A stretch of 5,439 nt of DNA from an uncultured bacterium (GTDB lineage Bacteria > Spirochaetota > Spirochaetia > Sphaerochaetales > Sphaerochaetaceae), in assembly GCA_905215015.1 (NCBI GenBank), contig CAJMOS010000146.1:1-5439 (forward strand), written 5' to 3'. The translations under genes were made by a program, and so were the position numbers. Below the pieces are notes generated by a model, which did not search any database, was not told where the DNA came from, and saw only the letters and a list, made by a program, of their open reading frames with translations. Positions 5,279 through 5,439 of this stretch are shown one piece after another (positions within the stretch are counted from its first letter, which is position 1; each line of letters starts with the position of its first letter).

Positions 5279-5439
5279 TTACTGGAGCAAGATGAGGTTC
5301 GGCCATTTCTTGGCGTTCTTCACGATGTCCACGGTTCCATCGGTCACGTAGTCCGGATTGCGGGAAAGCTGTTTCTCCACGTTTTCCTTGTTCGGTTCGG
5401 TTGTTTTGTCAACTACAAGAAAAACGGTAAGTCCGTCGG
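5279..5439 (-). CDS. C-terminal 52 residues of an unidentified protein (start outside the window)
   Basis: A minus-strand frame is open from the window edge (first full codon at 5437-5435) to TAA at 5281-5279. The 52 visible residues are protein-like: they begin DGLTVFLVVDKT, contain a charged middle (EPNKENVEKQL), and end KKWPNLILLQ. The other two minus-strand frames hit stop codons within the first 30 bases, codon use is G+C-rich like the housekeeping genes, and a good terminator follows, all of which support a real gene. The opening segment looks like a beta-strand and the rest like a soluble domain; I see no membrane segment or known motif. I do not recognise the family. Confidence 0.8.
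   Translation of the reverse strand, partial: DGLTVFLVVDKTTEPNKENVEKQLSRNPDYVTDGTVDIVKNAKKWPNLILLQ

Noticed and set aside
1..5439. CRISPR array, tRNA, rRNA, transposase or integrase
   Set aside because: I looked for regular direct repeats with spacers, cloverleaf-like sequences and recombinase motifs on both strands and saw none.

Overview
The window reads as bacterial chromosome: about 3 kb of G+C-rich housekeeping genes, a compact A+T-rich two-gene defence module on the opposite strand, and a G+C-rich non-coding stretch leading to the tail of another minus-strand gene. The organism cannot be named from this sequence. The long, PPi-type phosphofructokinase with its GGQAPGGHNV and TIDGDL motifs is the form found in Lentisphaerota/PVC bacteria, spirochaetes, Bacteroidota and plants. 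With the G+C of the flanking genes (37/60 in the sample 541-600, 33/60 in 2401-2460), an anaerobic Lentisphaerota/Victivallis-like host is my best guess, held loosely.

Layout. 1-1467 (+): diphosphate-fructose-6-phosphate phosphotransferase, N-terminus cut off by the window edge, followed by a hairpin terminator (1476-1508). 1568-2902 (+): phosphomannomutase/phosphoglucomutase with all catalytic loops, followed by a strong intrinsic terminator (2927-2956). 3000-3560 and 3565-4827 (-): rloB and rloA, a TOPRIM-like protein and an ABC-type ATPase, separated by 4 nt. They form an RloAB/AbiL-type abortive-infection module. 4839-4885 (-): a near-consensus promoter for rloAB carrying two different perfect palindromes. 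4935-5220: no convincing gene, but three perfect hairpins. 5221-5252 (-): terminator of a gene whose last 52 codons occupy 5279-5439.

Functionally, the two plus-strand enzymes act on hexose phosphates (reversible PPi-linked glycolysis/gluconeogenesis, and hexose 1-P/6-P interconversion for polysaccharide or nucleotide-sugar synthesis). Each appears to have its own terminator, so they are neighbours rather than one tight operon. The rloAB pair is unrelated to them: it is on the other strand, much richer in A+T (samples of 22-23/60 G+C), has its own promoter, and fits cleanly between the terminator of the sugar-phosphate mutase and a structured intergenic region. It looks like a horizontally acquired defence cassette. 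No integrase, transposase, restriction-modification gene or CRISPR array is visible.

The most noteworthy observation is the rloAB control region. One palindrome spans the -10/start region and a second fills the spacer up to the -35, an arrangement that suggests tight repression of a potentially toxic system by a repressor not encoded in this window.
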